Below, piece after piece: positions 8,042 to 17,800 of a stretch of 64,000 nt of DNA. Each line of letters begins with the position of its first letter. Position 1 is the first letter of the stretch. The notes beneath the pieces are model-generated. The model was not told the origin of the DNA. It saw nothing but the letters and a program-made list of their open reading frames with translations, and ran no database searches. The stretch is from Acidobacteriota bacterium (GTDB taxonomy: Bacteria; Acidobacteriota; Terriglobia; Acidiferrales; UBA7541): assembly GCA_013289835.1 (NCBI GenBank), contig JABCZG010000007.1, forward strand, positions 124,001 through 188,000. Direction: 5' to 3'. A program made the position numbers and the translations under genes.

Positions 8042-9790
8042 ATGAACATTCTTGGAATCAATGCTTACCATGGAAATGCTTCCGCGGCGATTGTCTGCGA
8101 TGGGCGGCTGATTGCGGCTGTCGAGGAGGAGCGCTTCAACCGGGTAAAGTACGCGGCGGGGTTTCCGGCGCAGGCGATTCGATATTGCCTGAAGGAAGCG
8201 GGGCTGACGCTCGCGGAAATCGATCATGTGGCGGTGCCGCGGAATCCTTACGCGCGGCTGGGCACGAAGATTTTTTATGCGCTGCGCATGCCGTCTTTCG
8301 CGAAGGAACGCGCGAAGGTGCTGGCGAGATTTACGGGGATTCCGGAAGCACTAGCGGCGGCGTTCGAAACTGATCCAAAAAAAATAAAAGCGAAATTCCA
8401 CCGCGTCGAGCACCACCAGGCGCATCTGGCGAGCAGTTTTTTTGTTTCGCCATTCGAACGTGCGGCGTTGCTTTCGGCGGATGGCCTGGGGGATTTTGCG
8501 AGCACGATGTGGGGCACGGGAACGGGCAATCAGATGGAGATTGCCGGGGCGGTAGCGTTTCCGCATTCGCTGGGACTTTTCTACAGCGCCGTCACGCAGT
8601 ATTTGGGCTTTCTAAAATTTGGGGATGAATACAAGGTTATGGGCCTGGCGGCGTATGGCCAGGCGGAACAGCTTGAGGCTTTCCAGGATATTGTACGATT
8701 CGATGAGCGGACGAACGGAAACGGGTTCCGGCTGGGACTGGAGTATTTCACGCATCACCGTACCGGGCCGGAGATGTCCTGGGCGGAGGCTGACAAGACT
8801 CCCACGCAGGGCATATTGTTTTCGGAAAAAATGGCGAGCCGACTTGGACCGGTTCGAACGCCCGAAGAGCCGCTGGAACAACGGCATCGCAATCTGGCGG
8901 CTGCGTTGCAGGCGCGGCTCGAAGAAGTGTACTTGGGCATGTTGAAGAAGCTCGCGGAACGAACCGGGCTAAAGGCGGTGTGCCTGGCGGGCGGGGTGGC
9001 TTTCAATTGTGTGGCGAACGGAAAGATTTTCGACGCCACACCGTTCGAACAAGTGTACGTTCACCCGGCCGCGGGTGACGGTGGGCTGGCAGTAGGAGCG
9101 GCTTATTTTGTGTGGCATCAGAAACTGCAGAAGCGGCGATCGTTTGTGATGGAGCATGCGTATTGGGGTCCGGGCTACTCGCGGGAAGAAATGCGGCGGG
9201 CGGTGGATGCGAGCGGCGTAGCACAAAAGGGGTTTTCCATCGCGGAACTGCCGGAAGAAGAATTGATGCGGCAAACGGCGGCGATTATCGCCGATGGAAA
9301 GATCCTCGGATGGTTTCAGGGGCGTGCGGAATGGGGTCCACGAGCGCTGGGCAACCGCAGCATCGTGGCCGATCCGCGGCGGCCGGAGATGAAGGAAATT
9401 CTGAACCGGAGAATTAAGCATCGTGAGATCTTTCGGCCGTTCGCGCCTTCCATTCTCGCGGAAGCTACGGGCGAATATTTTGAGAAGTCGCATCCGTCAC
9501 CGTTCATGACGCTTGCGTATTCCGTGCGGCCGGAGAAGCGCGAGAAGATTCCGGCGCCGACGCACGTGGACGGGACGGGGCGGCTGCAAACGGTGACGCG
9601 CGAAGCGAATCCTCGCTACCACGCGCTCATCACGGCATTCCACAAGCTGACGGGCGTGCCCGTCGTGCTGAACACTTCGTTCAATGACAATGAGCCGATC
9701 GTGTGCCGTCCGGAAGAAGCGCTGGATTGTTTTCTGCGGACGCAGATGGACGCGCTGGTGCTGGGCGACTTCCTGATTGCGAGAGCGTGA
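8042..9790 (+). CDS. NodU/CmcH family carbamoyltransferase
   Basis: This 582-residue O-carbamoyltransferase transfers the carbamoyl group of carbamoyl phosphate, via carbamoyl-AMP in studied homologues, to a hydroxyl of a sugar or antibiotic. The N-terminal ASKHA-type domain begins NILGINAYHGNASAAI, followed by AAVEEERFNRVKY and the metal/active-site region VEHHQAHLASSFF. A GGVAFNCVANG motif comes next, and the C-terminal domain has WFQGRAEWGPRALGNRS and FRPFAPS. All these blocks are standard for NodU, TobZ and CmcH. The ATG at 8042 lies 34 bases after the asparagine synthase stop. Context suggests it carbamoylates a sugar of the polymer or its precursor. Homology is clear; the acceptor is unknown. 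Confidence 0.93.
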   Translation: MNILGINAYHGNASAAIVCDGRLIAAVEEERFNRVKYAAGFPAQAIRYCLKEAGLTLAEIDHVAVPRNPYARLGTKIFYALRMPSFAKERAKVLARFTGIPEALAAAFETDPKKIKAKFHRVEHHQAHLASSFFVSPFERAALLSADGLGDFASTMWGTGTGNQMEIAGAVAFPHSLGLFYSAVTQYLGFLKFGDEYKVMGLAAYGQAEQLEAFQDIVRFDERTNGNGFRLGLEYFTHHRTGPEMSWAEADKTPTQGILFSEKMASRLGPVRTPEEPLEQRHRNLAAALQARLEEVYLGMLKKLAERTGLKAVCLAGGVAFNCVANGKIFDATPFEQVYVHPAAGDGGLAVGAAYFVWHQKLQKRRSFVMEHAYWGPGYSREEMRRAVDASGVAQKGFSIAELPEEELMRQTAAIIADGKILGWFQGRAEWGPRALGNRSIVADPRRPEMKEILNRRIKHREIFRPFAPSILAEATGEYFEKSHPSPFMTLAYSVRPEKREKIPAPTHVDGTGRLQTVTREANPRYHALITAFHKLTGVPVVLNTSFNDNEPIVCRPEEALDCFLRTQMDALVLGDFLIARA

Positions 9791-9815
9791 GAGTGCTGAC
9801 GCGAGCGCCGCACCG

Positions 9816-11030
9816 ATGAGAGTCCTGCTCCTCAATTTATACTATCCGCCGGACACTTCCGCGACGGCGAAGATGGCGCAGTTGGTTGTGGATGCACTCG
9901 CAATAAAACACACCGTGACGGTGTTATGCGGCCGGCCGTCGTACGATCCCACGGAGCGGCGGCCGTGGAGATTCTTTCAGACGGAAGATCGAGGACCGGT
10001 GAGAATCGTCCGAACCGGTTCGACCGATTATTCGCGACGAGAGATGAGAAAACGCGTATTGAACTATCTCAGCTACGTAGCGCTGGCCGTGCCACGCGCG
10101 CTAATCACGCGCTGCGATGTGATTCTGGCGATGACCGATCCGCCGTTCCAAGGGATTGTTGGGGCGTTCGTAGCGATATTGAAGAACAAGCCCTACGTTT
10201 ACAACATTCGGGACATGTATCCGGACATGGCGGTTGGCGGGTCAATCGTCGAGCCCGGCCTATTGTCGCGCGTGTGGGAAAGATTGCACCGCTGGGCGCT
10301 GCGCCAAACTACGCGCGTGATTGTGCTCGGGGAAGACATGCGGTCGCGCATTATTGCCAAGGGCGTGGATGCTTCGCGGATCATGGTGGTTCGTGATGGG
10401 GCAGAGATTGCGCCGCCAAATATACTGCAGCCTCCGCCGGAAGCGGAGGTAGTTCGCGCGATTCGCGGCAATTTTTCGTTTGTGCTTTTGCACGCCGGCA
10501 ATTTGGGCTTTTACGGCGCCTGGAATACGCTGATCACGGGAGCGCGGCGGCTTGCGAAGGACGGGGTTGGGCTGGTGTTTGTGGGTGACGGCGCGCAGCG
10601 AGCCCAGATTGAGGCGGCGGCATCGGGTTCGGACAATGTAAAGTTTCTTGATTTTTTCCCGGCGAGCAAAATTCCGTCGGTGCTTGCGGCGGCGGACGTG
10701 CACGTCATCACTGTGAAGCGCGGGCTAGAGGGTGTAGTGGTGCCCAGCAAGATGTATGGGATTCTGGCCGCGGGAAAACCGATCATCGCGGTGGCGCCGG
10801 AAGAAACAGATGTTGTATCGCTTGGATTGCGGCAGGGCTTCGCCGTGGCCGCCGATCCGGACAAGCCGGCGGAGCTCGTGGAAGTCATTCGGATACTTCT
10901 CGCGGACATGCACAAGGTGCAAACGATGGGAGAAGCGGCGCGAGCGGCGGCGCCCGAATATGATAGGGTCATAGAATTGCAAAAATTCGTGGAAATCATC
11001 GAAGGCCTCGGGGCCGATGAACCGACTTAG
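9816..11030 (+). CDS. glycosyltransferase family 4, WbuB/ColL-like
   Basis: This GT-B glycosyltransferase of 404 residues resembles WbuB-type enzymes that add aminosugars to lipid-linked glycans. It begins MRVLLLNLYYPPDTSATAKMAQLV, has YVYNIRDMYPDMAV near residue 130, and carries a C-terminal donor-binding region with LLHAGNLGFYGAWNTL, LVFVGDGAQR and VVPSKMYGILAAGKPIIAV. The SKMY/LAAGKP block is characteristic of this subgroup. I preferred the ATG at 9816 to the in-frame TTG at 9777. The longer form overlaps the carbamoyltransferase and adds 13 residues before the first strand. An AGGAGG sequence overlaps its stop codon and serves the next gene. Confidence 0.9.
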   Translation: MRVLLLNLYYPPDTSATAKMAQLVVDALAIKHTVTVLCGRPSYDPTERRPWRFFQTEDRGPVRIVRTGSTDYSRREMRKRVLNYLSYVALAVPRALITRCDVILAMTDPPFQGIVGAFVAILKNKPYVYNIRDMYPDMAVGGSIVEPGLLSRVWERLHRWALRQTTRVIVLGEDMRSRIIAKGVDASRIMVVRDGAEIAPPNILQPPPEAEVVRAIRGNFSFVLLHAGNLGFYGAWNTLITGARRLAKDGVGLVFVGDGAQRAQIEAAASGSDNVKFLDFFPASKIPSVLAAADVHVITVKRGLEGVVVPSKMYGILAAGKPIIAVAPEETDVVSLGLRQGFAVAADPDKPAELVEVIRILLADMHKVQTMGEAARAAAPEYDRVIELQKFVEIIEGLGADEPT

Positions 11031-11044
11031 GAGGCAAGACCGGC

Positions 11045-12079
11045 GTGACGACAGCAGATGGATTTTGGGCGGGAAAGAAAGTATTCGTGACGGGAGGGGC
11101 GTCGTTCATCGGCTCGACGCTCACCGATCACCTGATCGCACGCGGCGCGGCCAAAGTACGCATCGTGGATGACCTGACGAGCGGGCACCTCGACAATATC
11201 CGGCAGCACCTCGGCAGCGGCAAAGTGGATTTTCTGCAAGCGGACTTGCGCGAGCCGGGGGTGACGCGTGCCGCGATGCAGGGAATTGACACGGTATTCC
11301 ATCTGGCGGCGGATCATGGAGGCCGCGGGTACGTGGACCTGCATCAGGCTGGGCCAGCCTCGAATTTTTTCCTGGATGGACTGGTGTTTGCCGAAGCGCT
11401 GAAAGCCAAAGTAAAAAAAGTGGTGTTTGCTTCTTCGGGCTGCGTGTATCCGAATTTTATGCAGTCCGATACGAATAAGGAGCTGTATCTCACTGAGGAT
11501 TTGACGAAGGGACCGAACGACGCGGACAACACGTATGGGTGGGCCAAGTTGATGGGCGAATTCACGCTGCAAGCCTACGCGAAAGAGCACGGGATGGGAG
11601 CGGCGTCGTGCCGCTACTTTACGGTCTATGGGCCGCGTGGCGTGGAGAACCATGCGGTGATCGCCATGATTGCGCGAGCGTTTTTGCAGCAGAATCCGTT
11701 TGAGGTGTGGGGCGACGGGACGCAAATCCGGAATTGGACATACATTGACGACATCGTCGAAGGCACCATCCTGGCAGGCGAGAAAATGAACGATGGGACG
11801 GCCATCAACCTGGGGACGATGGAGCGCATTCGCGTGGTGGATGCCGCGAAAATGGTTTGCGAATTCACGGGACACAAGGCGGAGCTCAAATTCCTGCGGG
11901 ACATGCCCACGGGGCCGCTCAACCGCGTGGCCGATAATTCGCTAGCGAAGAAACTGTTGGGCTGGGAGCCGAAGGTTCTCTTCCGCGAGGGCCTAAAGCG
12001 GACCATTGACTGGTATTATGCGACCCGCGACAAACAAGAAGTGAAGCGCATCTTCGCTCGTATGCTAACGGAACGCTGA
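11045..12079 (+). CDS. NAD-dependent epimerase/dehydratase (extended SDR)
   Basis: This is a 344-residue nucleotide-sugar epimerase or dehydratase. The Rossmann motif is VTGGASFIGS, with Ser replacing the usual second Gly of GGAGFIGS. It is followed by VDDLTSGHLDNI, FHLAADHGGRG and the catalytic YxxxK in NTYGWAKLMGE. Later it has YGPRGVENHAV, WTYIDDIVEG and GWEPKV. The start is GTG at 11045, decided by an AGGAGG at 11029-11034, ten bases upstream and overlapping the previous stop. The family includes UDP-glucose 4-epimerases, GDP-mannose epimerases and dehydratases, and I cannot choose between them. Its place between a glycosyltransferase and a WecA-like gene supports precursor synthesis for the polymer. 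Confidence 0.88.
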   Translation: MTTADGFWAGKKVFVTGGASFIGSTLTDHLIARGAAKVRIVDDLTSGHLDNIRQHLGSGKVDFLQADLREPGVTRAAMQGIDTVFHLAADHGGRGYVDLHQAGPASNFFLDGLVFAEALKAKVKKVVFASSGCVYPNFMQSDTNKELYLTEDLTKGPNDADNTYGWAKLMGEFTLQAYAKEHGMGAASCRYFTVYGPRGVENHAVIAMIARAFLQQNPFEVWGDGTQIRNWTYIDDIVEGTILAGEKMNDGTAINLGTMERIRVVDAAKMVCEFTGHKAELKFLRDMPTGPLNRVADNSLAKKLLGWEPKVLFREGLKRTIDWYYATRDKQEVKRIFARMLTER

Positions 12080-12167
12080 TCGCAAACTCGCTGGCGAACG
12101 CTTTTCGAATACGAGAATCCCAATCCGTCGAACGTGAATAATCTAGGCGCATACCGGATTATCCCGA

Positions 12168-12196
12168 TTGTAGCGAAACAAAATCCGCAGTATGGT
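12168..12196 (+). promoter_or_regulatory. candidate sigma-70 promoter for the WecA-like gene
   Basis: TTGTAG (12168-12173) and TATGGT (12191-12196) are separated by exactly 17 bp. Transcription starting near 12203 would produce a leader of about 120 bases that folds into several hairpins before the ATG at 12325. The gap after the upstream epimerase gene supports an internal promoter. Both boxes are imperfect. Confidence 0.35.
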
Positions 12197-12200
12197 GTTA

Positions 12201-12324
12201 AGGCTGCGTGGGGCAGCCTATCTAGCTGTTACTTGGGAGCCGGGTCCCCGTCCCGGCGAAAGCCACACGAGGCGTGCCGTCGCTCTAGATGGCGGGCCTT
12301 GAGGCTTCAAATGAACGAGGTTGC
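12201..12324 (+). ncRNA. structured 5' leader, possible riboswitch-like element
   Basis: This segment contains several perfect pairings. Hairpin 12201-12219 has 7 bp and a 5-base loop. Hairpin 12239-12257 has GCCGGG paired to CCCGGC over a 7-base loop. A long-range 7-bp pairing joins TATCTAG (12219-12225) to CTAGATG (12285-12291), enclosing the second hairpin and a GGCGAAAGCC stretch that could form an alternative GNRA hairpin. The arrangement resembles a closed multi-branch junction in the leader of the downstream gene. It does not match the c-di-GMP, cobalamin, TPP or glycine riboswitch consensus as I know them. The structure is read by eye, and its function is unknown. Confidence 0.35.
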
Positions 12325-13377
12325 ATGGCCGCAGGCCTGCTAGCTTTTTTTATTGCTCTGTTTGCATCGGTGATGCTTGTTGTTCCCGTCCGAGCGCTGG
12401 CCCTGCGCGTTGGCATGGTGGACCTGCCTGGACCGCGCAAGGTGCACCTCAAACCGATACCACTTCTTGGCGGGCTGGCGATGTACGCGGCCGTGGTGCT
12501 CGCGGTGTTATTCGCGTTTACCGGGCCGGCACGCGCGCAGATCGTTGGCATCCTGATTGGCGCGACGCTTGTGGCGGGTGTCGGGATTCTTGATGACCGG
12601 GGCCTGCTGCATCATCAAGTGAAGCTATTCGTGGGCATGCCGATGGCGGCGGCAATCCTGATGGTCAGCGGAATCCGCGCGCAGGTATTTAGCGTGATTC
12701 TCGGCGGGCGTAGCGGCGATGTTCTGGATGTCCTGCTTACGGTCGTGTGGGTGGTGGGAATTACGGCGGCGTTCAGCATTCTTGACCACATGGACGGACT
12801 CTGCGCCGGAGTGGCGGCGATGGCGTCGGTGTTTTTTGCGGTGCTGGCGTATTTGAATGGCCAGACGCTGGTCACAACGCTGGCAGCCGCAGTTCTGGGC
12901 GCGGCAGCTGGGTTTTTGCGCTGGAATTTCAAACCGGCGAAGATTTTTATGGGCGATGGCGGGGCCATGTTTCTGGGTTACCTGATGGCCACCTTGGGAC
13001 TGAAACTGCGGCTGGAACAGGCCAATCACCTGTCTTCCTGGCTTGCCCCCCTTCTCATACTGGGCGTAACTATTTTCGATACGACGCTGGTGACGATTTC
13101 GCGGTCGCGACGCGGACTTCTTCCGTTTGCGACGCCGGGGAAAGATCACGCGGCGCACCGCCTGGCCAATCTGGGGTTCGGTCATCGAGGCGCGGTTCTG
13201 CTGCTCTATAGTCTTGGAGCGATTGGCGGCGGCGCAGCGGTGCTGGTCAGCCACTTGTCTACGGTAAGCGCTGCAATCGTTGGTGTGCTGGCGCTGGCGA
13301 TCGTACTTGCCGGGGTTGCCTTTCTTGAGCGCGCGCCTTATGAGCGGCAGGCGCCTAAGCCTTCCGCGGCTTCCTGA
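12325..13377 (+). CDS. WecA/MraY-family polyprenyl-phosphate sugar-1-phosphate transferase
   Basis: This polytopic membrane enzyme of about 350 residues, with about ten helices, transfers a sugar-1-phosphate from a UDP-sugar to undecaprenyl phosphate. It primes glycan synthesis on the inner face of the membrane. Family blocks appear in order: RKVHLKPIPLLGG after the first helix, GILDDRGLLHHQ with the Asp pair, FSILDHMDGLCAGVA, the catalytic NFKPAKIFMGDGGAMFLG, and the cytoplasmic His-rich loop DHAAHRLANLGFGHRGA. I chose the ATG at 12325 because it starts directly at the first helix. The in-frame ATG at 12289 falls inside the structured leader. It is the only priming transferase in the window, so it probably initiates the locus polymer or lipid-linked oligosaccharide. 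Confidence 0.92.
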   Translation: MAAGLLAFFIALFASVMLVVPVRALALRVGMVDLPGPRKVHLKPIPLLGGLAMYAAVVLAVLFAFTGPARAQIVGILIGATLVAGVGILDDRGLLHHQVKLFVGMPMAAAILMVSGIRAQVFSVILGGRSGDVLDVLLTVVWVVGITAAFSILDHMDGLCAGVAAMASVFFAVLAYLNGQTLVTTLAAAVLGAAAGFLRWNFKPAKIFMGDGGAMFLGYLMATLGLKLRLEQANHLSSWLAPLLILGVTIFDTTLVTISRSRRGLLPFATPGKDHAAHRLANLGFGHRGAVLLLYSLGAIGGGAAVLVSHLSTVSAAIVGVLALAIVLAGVAFLERAPYERQAPKPSAAS

Positions 13378-13441
13378 AAACACTCCTTGAGACGTGACGA
13401 ACACTGATCGTCCTTTCCTGCGCCTGAATCGGTCCATGTGT

Positions 13442-13601
13442 TTGCCCTCTCGAATGGATTCGCTATACTTACCGGGCGCCCGTGCGCCCATTTCTTACGA
13501 AACCCCACAGGGGAAGAGCGGGAAGCAAGTAAATTTTTAGGTGTGGGATCCCTGACGGATCGAATTTCCAGGGAACGCGCACCCTTGGGAAAGCGGCATC
13601 G
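13442..13601 (+). promoter_or_regulatory. candidate promoter and structured leader of the flavoprotein gene
   Basis: TTGCCC (13442-13447) and TATACT (13464-13469), spaced 16 bp, form a plausible promoter in the 224-bp gap before the reductase gene. The predicted start site falls inside a perfect hairpin, GGGCGC/GCGCCC (13474-13489). A further TCCCTG...CAGGGA pairing lies nearer the GTG start, and the leader would be about 125 bases. No known riboswitch was recognised. Confidence 0.35.
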
Positions 13602-14783
13602 GTGGAAAAGTTAGAAGAACAGGACAGGTCTGGCCGGAGCGACCGGGAAGTCATCGTTGTGGGCGGCTCCGCAGCTGGATTTTTCACGGCCGCGAGTGTC
13701 GCTCGAGGCGGGCGGCGCGTGCGCGTGCTGGAATCAAAGCCGCAGTTTGAGCCGGCGGCGCGGACGCTGATCGTCACGGACCATTTTCGAAATCAGATGG
13801 GCGCGGCGGCGCGTGAGAGCATCATCAACGAAATTCGGCGATTCGAATTGTTCACGGATGGGCGTTCGGCACAGGTCGCGCTCGCAAAACCCGATCTCAT
13901 CATCGAACGCTCGAGGCTGATCCCTGCCTTGGCGCGGGAAGCGGAACAAGCGGGAGCGAAACTTTCCTTCGACACGCGCTTTCTGGGGATTGGTCCAAAT
14001 GCGCGCGGACTGCGGCTGGAAGTGGAATCCGGCGGCAAGCGCGAGGAGTTACACGCGGACAGCGTCGTTGGGGCTGATGGCGCGGCTAGCCGCGTGGCAC
14101 GCGCCTCCGGGTGGCCGCCGATTGAGACCGTTCCGCTGGTGCAAGCTATCGTGCGCTTGCCGAAAGATTGTCCGCCGGATACGACGCGCGTGTGGTTTGT
14201 ACCGGACGACACGCCGTATTTTTACTGGCTGATTCCAGAATCGGCGGAGCGCGCGGCGATCGGGGTCATCGGCGAGCAGGGCAGCGACACGAAGCGTTGT
14301 TTCGAGCGCTTCCTGGAGAAGAAACAGCTGGAGCCGCTGGAATGGCAGGGGGCGCGGATTCCGGTCTACCGCGGGTGGGTGCCGGTGCGGCGGCAGATTG
14401 GAAATGGCGAAGTTTATCTGGTGGGTGACGCGGCAGCGCAAGTAAAGGTCTCAACCGTGGGCGGAATTGTCACCGGTTTTCGCGGCGCGCTGGGCGTGGC
14501 TGAAGCGCTCCTGCAGAATGGCAAGAGTCGGGAGTTGACGGCGCTGCGGCGCGAACTGGGAACGCACTGGCTGATCCGGCGGGCGTTACACCGTTTTCAG
14601 CAGAAGGATTATTCGCAGCTGGTGGATCTGCTGGACGCTTCGACGCGGCAGTCTCTGGGCGAGATTAATCGGGATGAAGCCACGCGTCTTTTGTGGAATG
14701 TGGTTCGGCGGCAGCCACGGCTGGTGCTGCTTGGATTGCGCGGTCTGCTGATGGGGAAGACGGAGAAGAGTTATAAGTTGTAA
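13602..14783 (+). CDS. geranylgeranyl-reductase-like FAD-dependent oxidoreductase
   Basis: This 393-residue flavoprotein has an N-terminal dinucleotide-binding fold with a slightly divergent loop (VVGGSAAGFFTAASVA). A VVGADGAASRVAR block follows near residue 150, then YFYWLIPESAERAAIGV near 205, and the FAD-ribityl motif VYLVGDAAAQVKVSTVGG near 270. The Y-W-I/P segment and the TVGGI ending are features of the geranylgeranyl reductase group, whose members saturate isoprenoid chains, including archaeal lipids and dolichol-type carriers. Placement beside the WecA-like enzyme makes reduction of a polyprenyl carrier a possible role, which is inference. Other class-A flavoprotein oxidoreductases or halogenase relatives remain alternatives. 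Translation starts at GTG 13602, without a strong ribosome-binding site. Confidence 0.75.
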   Translation: MEKLEEQDRSGRSDREVIVVGGSAAGFFTAASVARGGRRVRVLESKPQFEPAARTLIVTDHFRNQMGAAARESIINEIRRFELFTDGRSAQVALAKPDLIIERSRLIPALAREAEQAGAKLSFDTRFLGIGPNARGLRLEVESGGKREELHADSVVGADGAASRVARASGWPPIETVPLVQAIVRLPKDCPPDTTRVWFVPDDTPYFYWLIPESAERAAIGVIGEQGSDTKRCFERFLEKKQLEPLEWQGARIPVYRGWVPVRRQIGNGEVYLVGDAAAQVKVSTVGGIVTGFRGALGVAEALLQNGKSRELTALRRELGTHWLIRRALHRFQQKDYSQLVDLLDASTRQSLGEINRDEATRLLWNVVRRQPRLVLLGLRGLLMGKTEKSYKL

Positions 14784-14852
14784 ATTTTAAGTTGTTCGTC
14801 AGACGCAAGACATCTTGATGTGACTGTATTCTTCACGGTCTTTTCAACTCGC

Positions 14853-17800
14853 CTAAAATAGATCGAACGAGAAAATGTGCCCGGTCGAATCCCCCATGTA
14901 GAATTTTTGGAGGACGGTGTCGAAGCTCGGGTCGCCGATGGTGGCTCCAGTGTTGATGAGGAGATTGCTAACGTTGGCGCCGGATGTGGGATTGATTTTG
15001 TAAAGATGGCCGTCCGAAGAACCCACGTATATGAATTCCGTTTGCGGTGCGGACGTGAACATGAGCGAAGAGGGGTTTGCGATTGCTGGGCTGGTCCAAG
15101 CCGCGGGAACGGTAAAGGTCGTGGCGCCGGCGTTGCACAGAGTTTTCGAATAAACAACGTGCACCTTGGAGACGCCCGTCCCAGTCGAGAAAAAGACGTC
15201 ATCATTCAAAGCCGCGGTTTCAATTGGGATGGGAAAGCCTCGGGGAACAACGCCAAGGGCTCCGCTATTGATGTTGGCAGCAAGGCACCCAGCGATATTC
15301 GTGCGAAACGCGTATAGCCGGCCATTGTTGGTAGTCACATAGATGACGTTGCCGTCGAAGTTTTGCGTCGGCGCCTGATCGATGTCGTTGACATTGAAGG
15401 AAGCCGTCGGCGCAGCAAAGGTTCCAGCACTCAGTGTATTGAGCTCCCAAACGCTGGGCTGCCCTACTCCAGCATTGGCGTGGCTGGTGACCCACACCAT
15501 GTTGTGGACGTAGTCGATGTAGGGTGTGGCCGTGACGATGTCCATGTTGCCGGGGCTGAAGGTCCACACGGTTGCGCCGGTATTGCCGTTCAATCCATAG
15601 ACTTTATTGTTGGTGGTGCTGCCGGCGTTTCGCGTGGCGACGATGACGAGGTCGAACGCGTTCGTGTAGCTGGCGCCTGCGTAGGACTTGACCTGAACTG
15701 CGGCGGCGGCGGTGAAGACGCTTCCTGCACCGGTCGTCAAGACGCCCGTTTGCCAAAGAAGCGCACCCGTGTCCGTGCGAAATGAGTAGACGGTGCCATC
15801 GCCAGCAGCGGCATAGGTGACGTCGCAGACGTTTTTGCAGGTGGGATTGGAGGTGTCTCCGGCGGCGATGATGGAAAGCCTGGACGGAATTGCACCTGCG
15901 GTTACGCCAGATGTTCCACCGGGCTGATAGAAGCGCTGACCGTTGACCGCGGACATGGAGTGGACGGCGTCGTCGTTACCGCCGGTGACGACGCTGATGC
16001 CGGGATTTAAAGCTGGGGCCGCGAGCGTGGTCGCGCCGGTCTTGTAGCTCCAATCCTTGTTCGCACCGCCACCGGCTGAAGTGGTGAGGGTCTGCGTCGC
16101 GGTGTTGCCAAAGGAATAGTGAGGCGGAACAGGGGAAGCTGCGCCGGTGATGGTGGTGGCGTCGTGCGTGTAGCCTTTATAGGTATAAGTCGTGCCGGGA
16201 AGAACGATGCTGGTGTCGCCGTTTTCGTCGAAGGCGGTGATGATCGCGAAAGCAGCGGTGTTTGCGGCGATGAATTGTCCTGCGACGGGCTGCGCGCCGG
16301 TGACGTAAGTCGTGCCGTCAGTGGGAGCGAACGACGGCGCGGTGGTACCCTGCTCTTTCGCAAACAACACGCCATCGTAGTTCGCGCTGGTGGAACCGCT
16401 CGGGAAGGTCCAGTTGACCGTGGTCTCGGAGATTCCCGGGGTTGCGGCGCCTAGAGTCACATCCCGCAAATAGTGGAAAGTAAGAGTCGGCTGATTGGCA
16501 GCGGTATTTTCGCGCGAGCCATAGAGAGGCGTGGGCGGATTCGATTCGGCACCGAGAGTGACGGTGGGTTCCGGTTCGGTATAGCGGCGAGCCATGAAGT
16601 TGTCAAAGTCGTAATTCGTGGTGTCGCCGTCGTAAACGAAGAGCCCCACGGAACCGGCGGTGGTGACGTTCGTGTCACCAGTGATGGACTGCTGGAGGAC
16701 CAGCGGCTGGGATTGCAGAGCGACGTAGTTCCTCATGGTCGCGGGGCTGCCGAAAAAAGCGCCGGCCACTGTGTAAAAAGTGGCGTTTGTCCACGTATAG
16801 GCAAGCTGCTGAAGACTGTTGAAGGTTCCGGCATTCCAATACGCGAGCTGGGAAACTCTCTGGTTTGGATTTGCGCCGACGGTGATGTATTGCAGACAAG
16901 AACGATAAGCCGTGAGATCGGAGCCCGTATTATTGGCGCCGGCGACACGGCCAAGGGGGCAGCCGGTGCTTTCGAGGCCGGCAGCGGTGGTCATGCGGAC
17001 GTCGGCCTGAACCCAAACGTCGCGTTCGTTAGTGATGGAGGTGACTTTGATGACGTTGCGATTGCCGGTGGTGGCATCCGATTCGCGAAGAACGCGGTTC
17101 GCGCCGACGTCCGCCACGACGTTCCACGGGCCTTCGGACTGCACGGTCCAGCCCGTAGGTGGCTGGCCAACCGTGTCGGAATCGAAGGTGTCGTACCAGA
17201 GAAAGACATTGTTGAGATTTGCCGGCGGCGCTCCGGCAGAGGGATCGCCATAGAACATGGAATAGCTTGTGTCCGTGCCGCTTGCCACGATATTGGCCTG
17301 GAGACGGAACCAGACGATGGTGCTGGTCGTGTTGCAATTCAGAACCTGGCGATCGAGCGGCGTCCACGTGCTGCCCGAGAATTGCGCGATGCGAAGATCG
17401 TTGCAGTCTGAACGCATCTTGCCTGCGGTAACCAGTGCAGCGGTATTGAAACCGGTGATTACCACGCTATATCCGGCATAGCCGTTGAATGGCGCGGTTG
17501 CCCCAACGGTCACGGAAAGAGGAACGGTGTACTGAAAGCTGGTGCCATCCTCGGTCTGGTCCTTCACGAGGAGGCCTTCATTGGCGAGCGTGCCGTTTAC
17601 CCACCCTTGAGGAATATTCGTTGAGGTCGAGTCGGCCAGGACGTTGAAGGTAACGGCAGTTCCCGCGGTGGCTCCGGAAGGCTGGGTGTCAGTGGCGGTG
17701 GGATCGAAATCGCCGCCGGGTGTGGCCCATGCGAGAGCGCCGTTGCGCGTGTTCCAAGTAACGCCAGTTTCCGTCCAGTCCGTCGCGCCGGTGATGCGAT

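Noticed and set aside
12201..12324. Cyclic-di-GMP (GEMM) or cobalamin riboswitch
   Set aside because: Fragments such as GCGAAAGCC and GGGAGCCGGG look similar, but the order and the invariant core bases of those classes are missing. Only an unnamed structured leader is supported.
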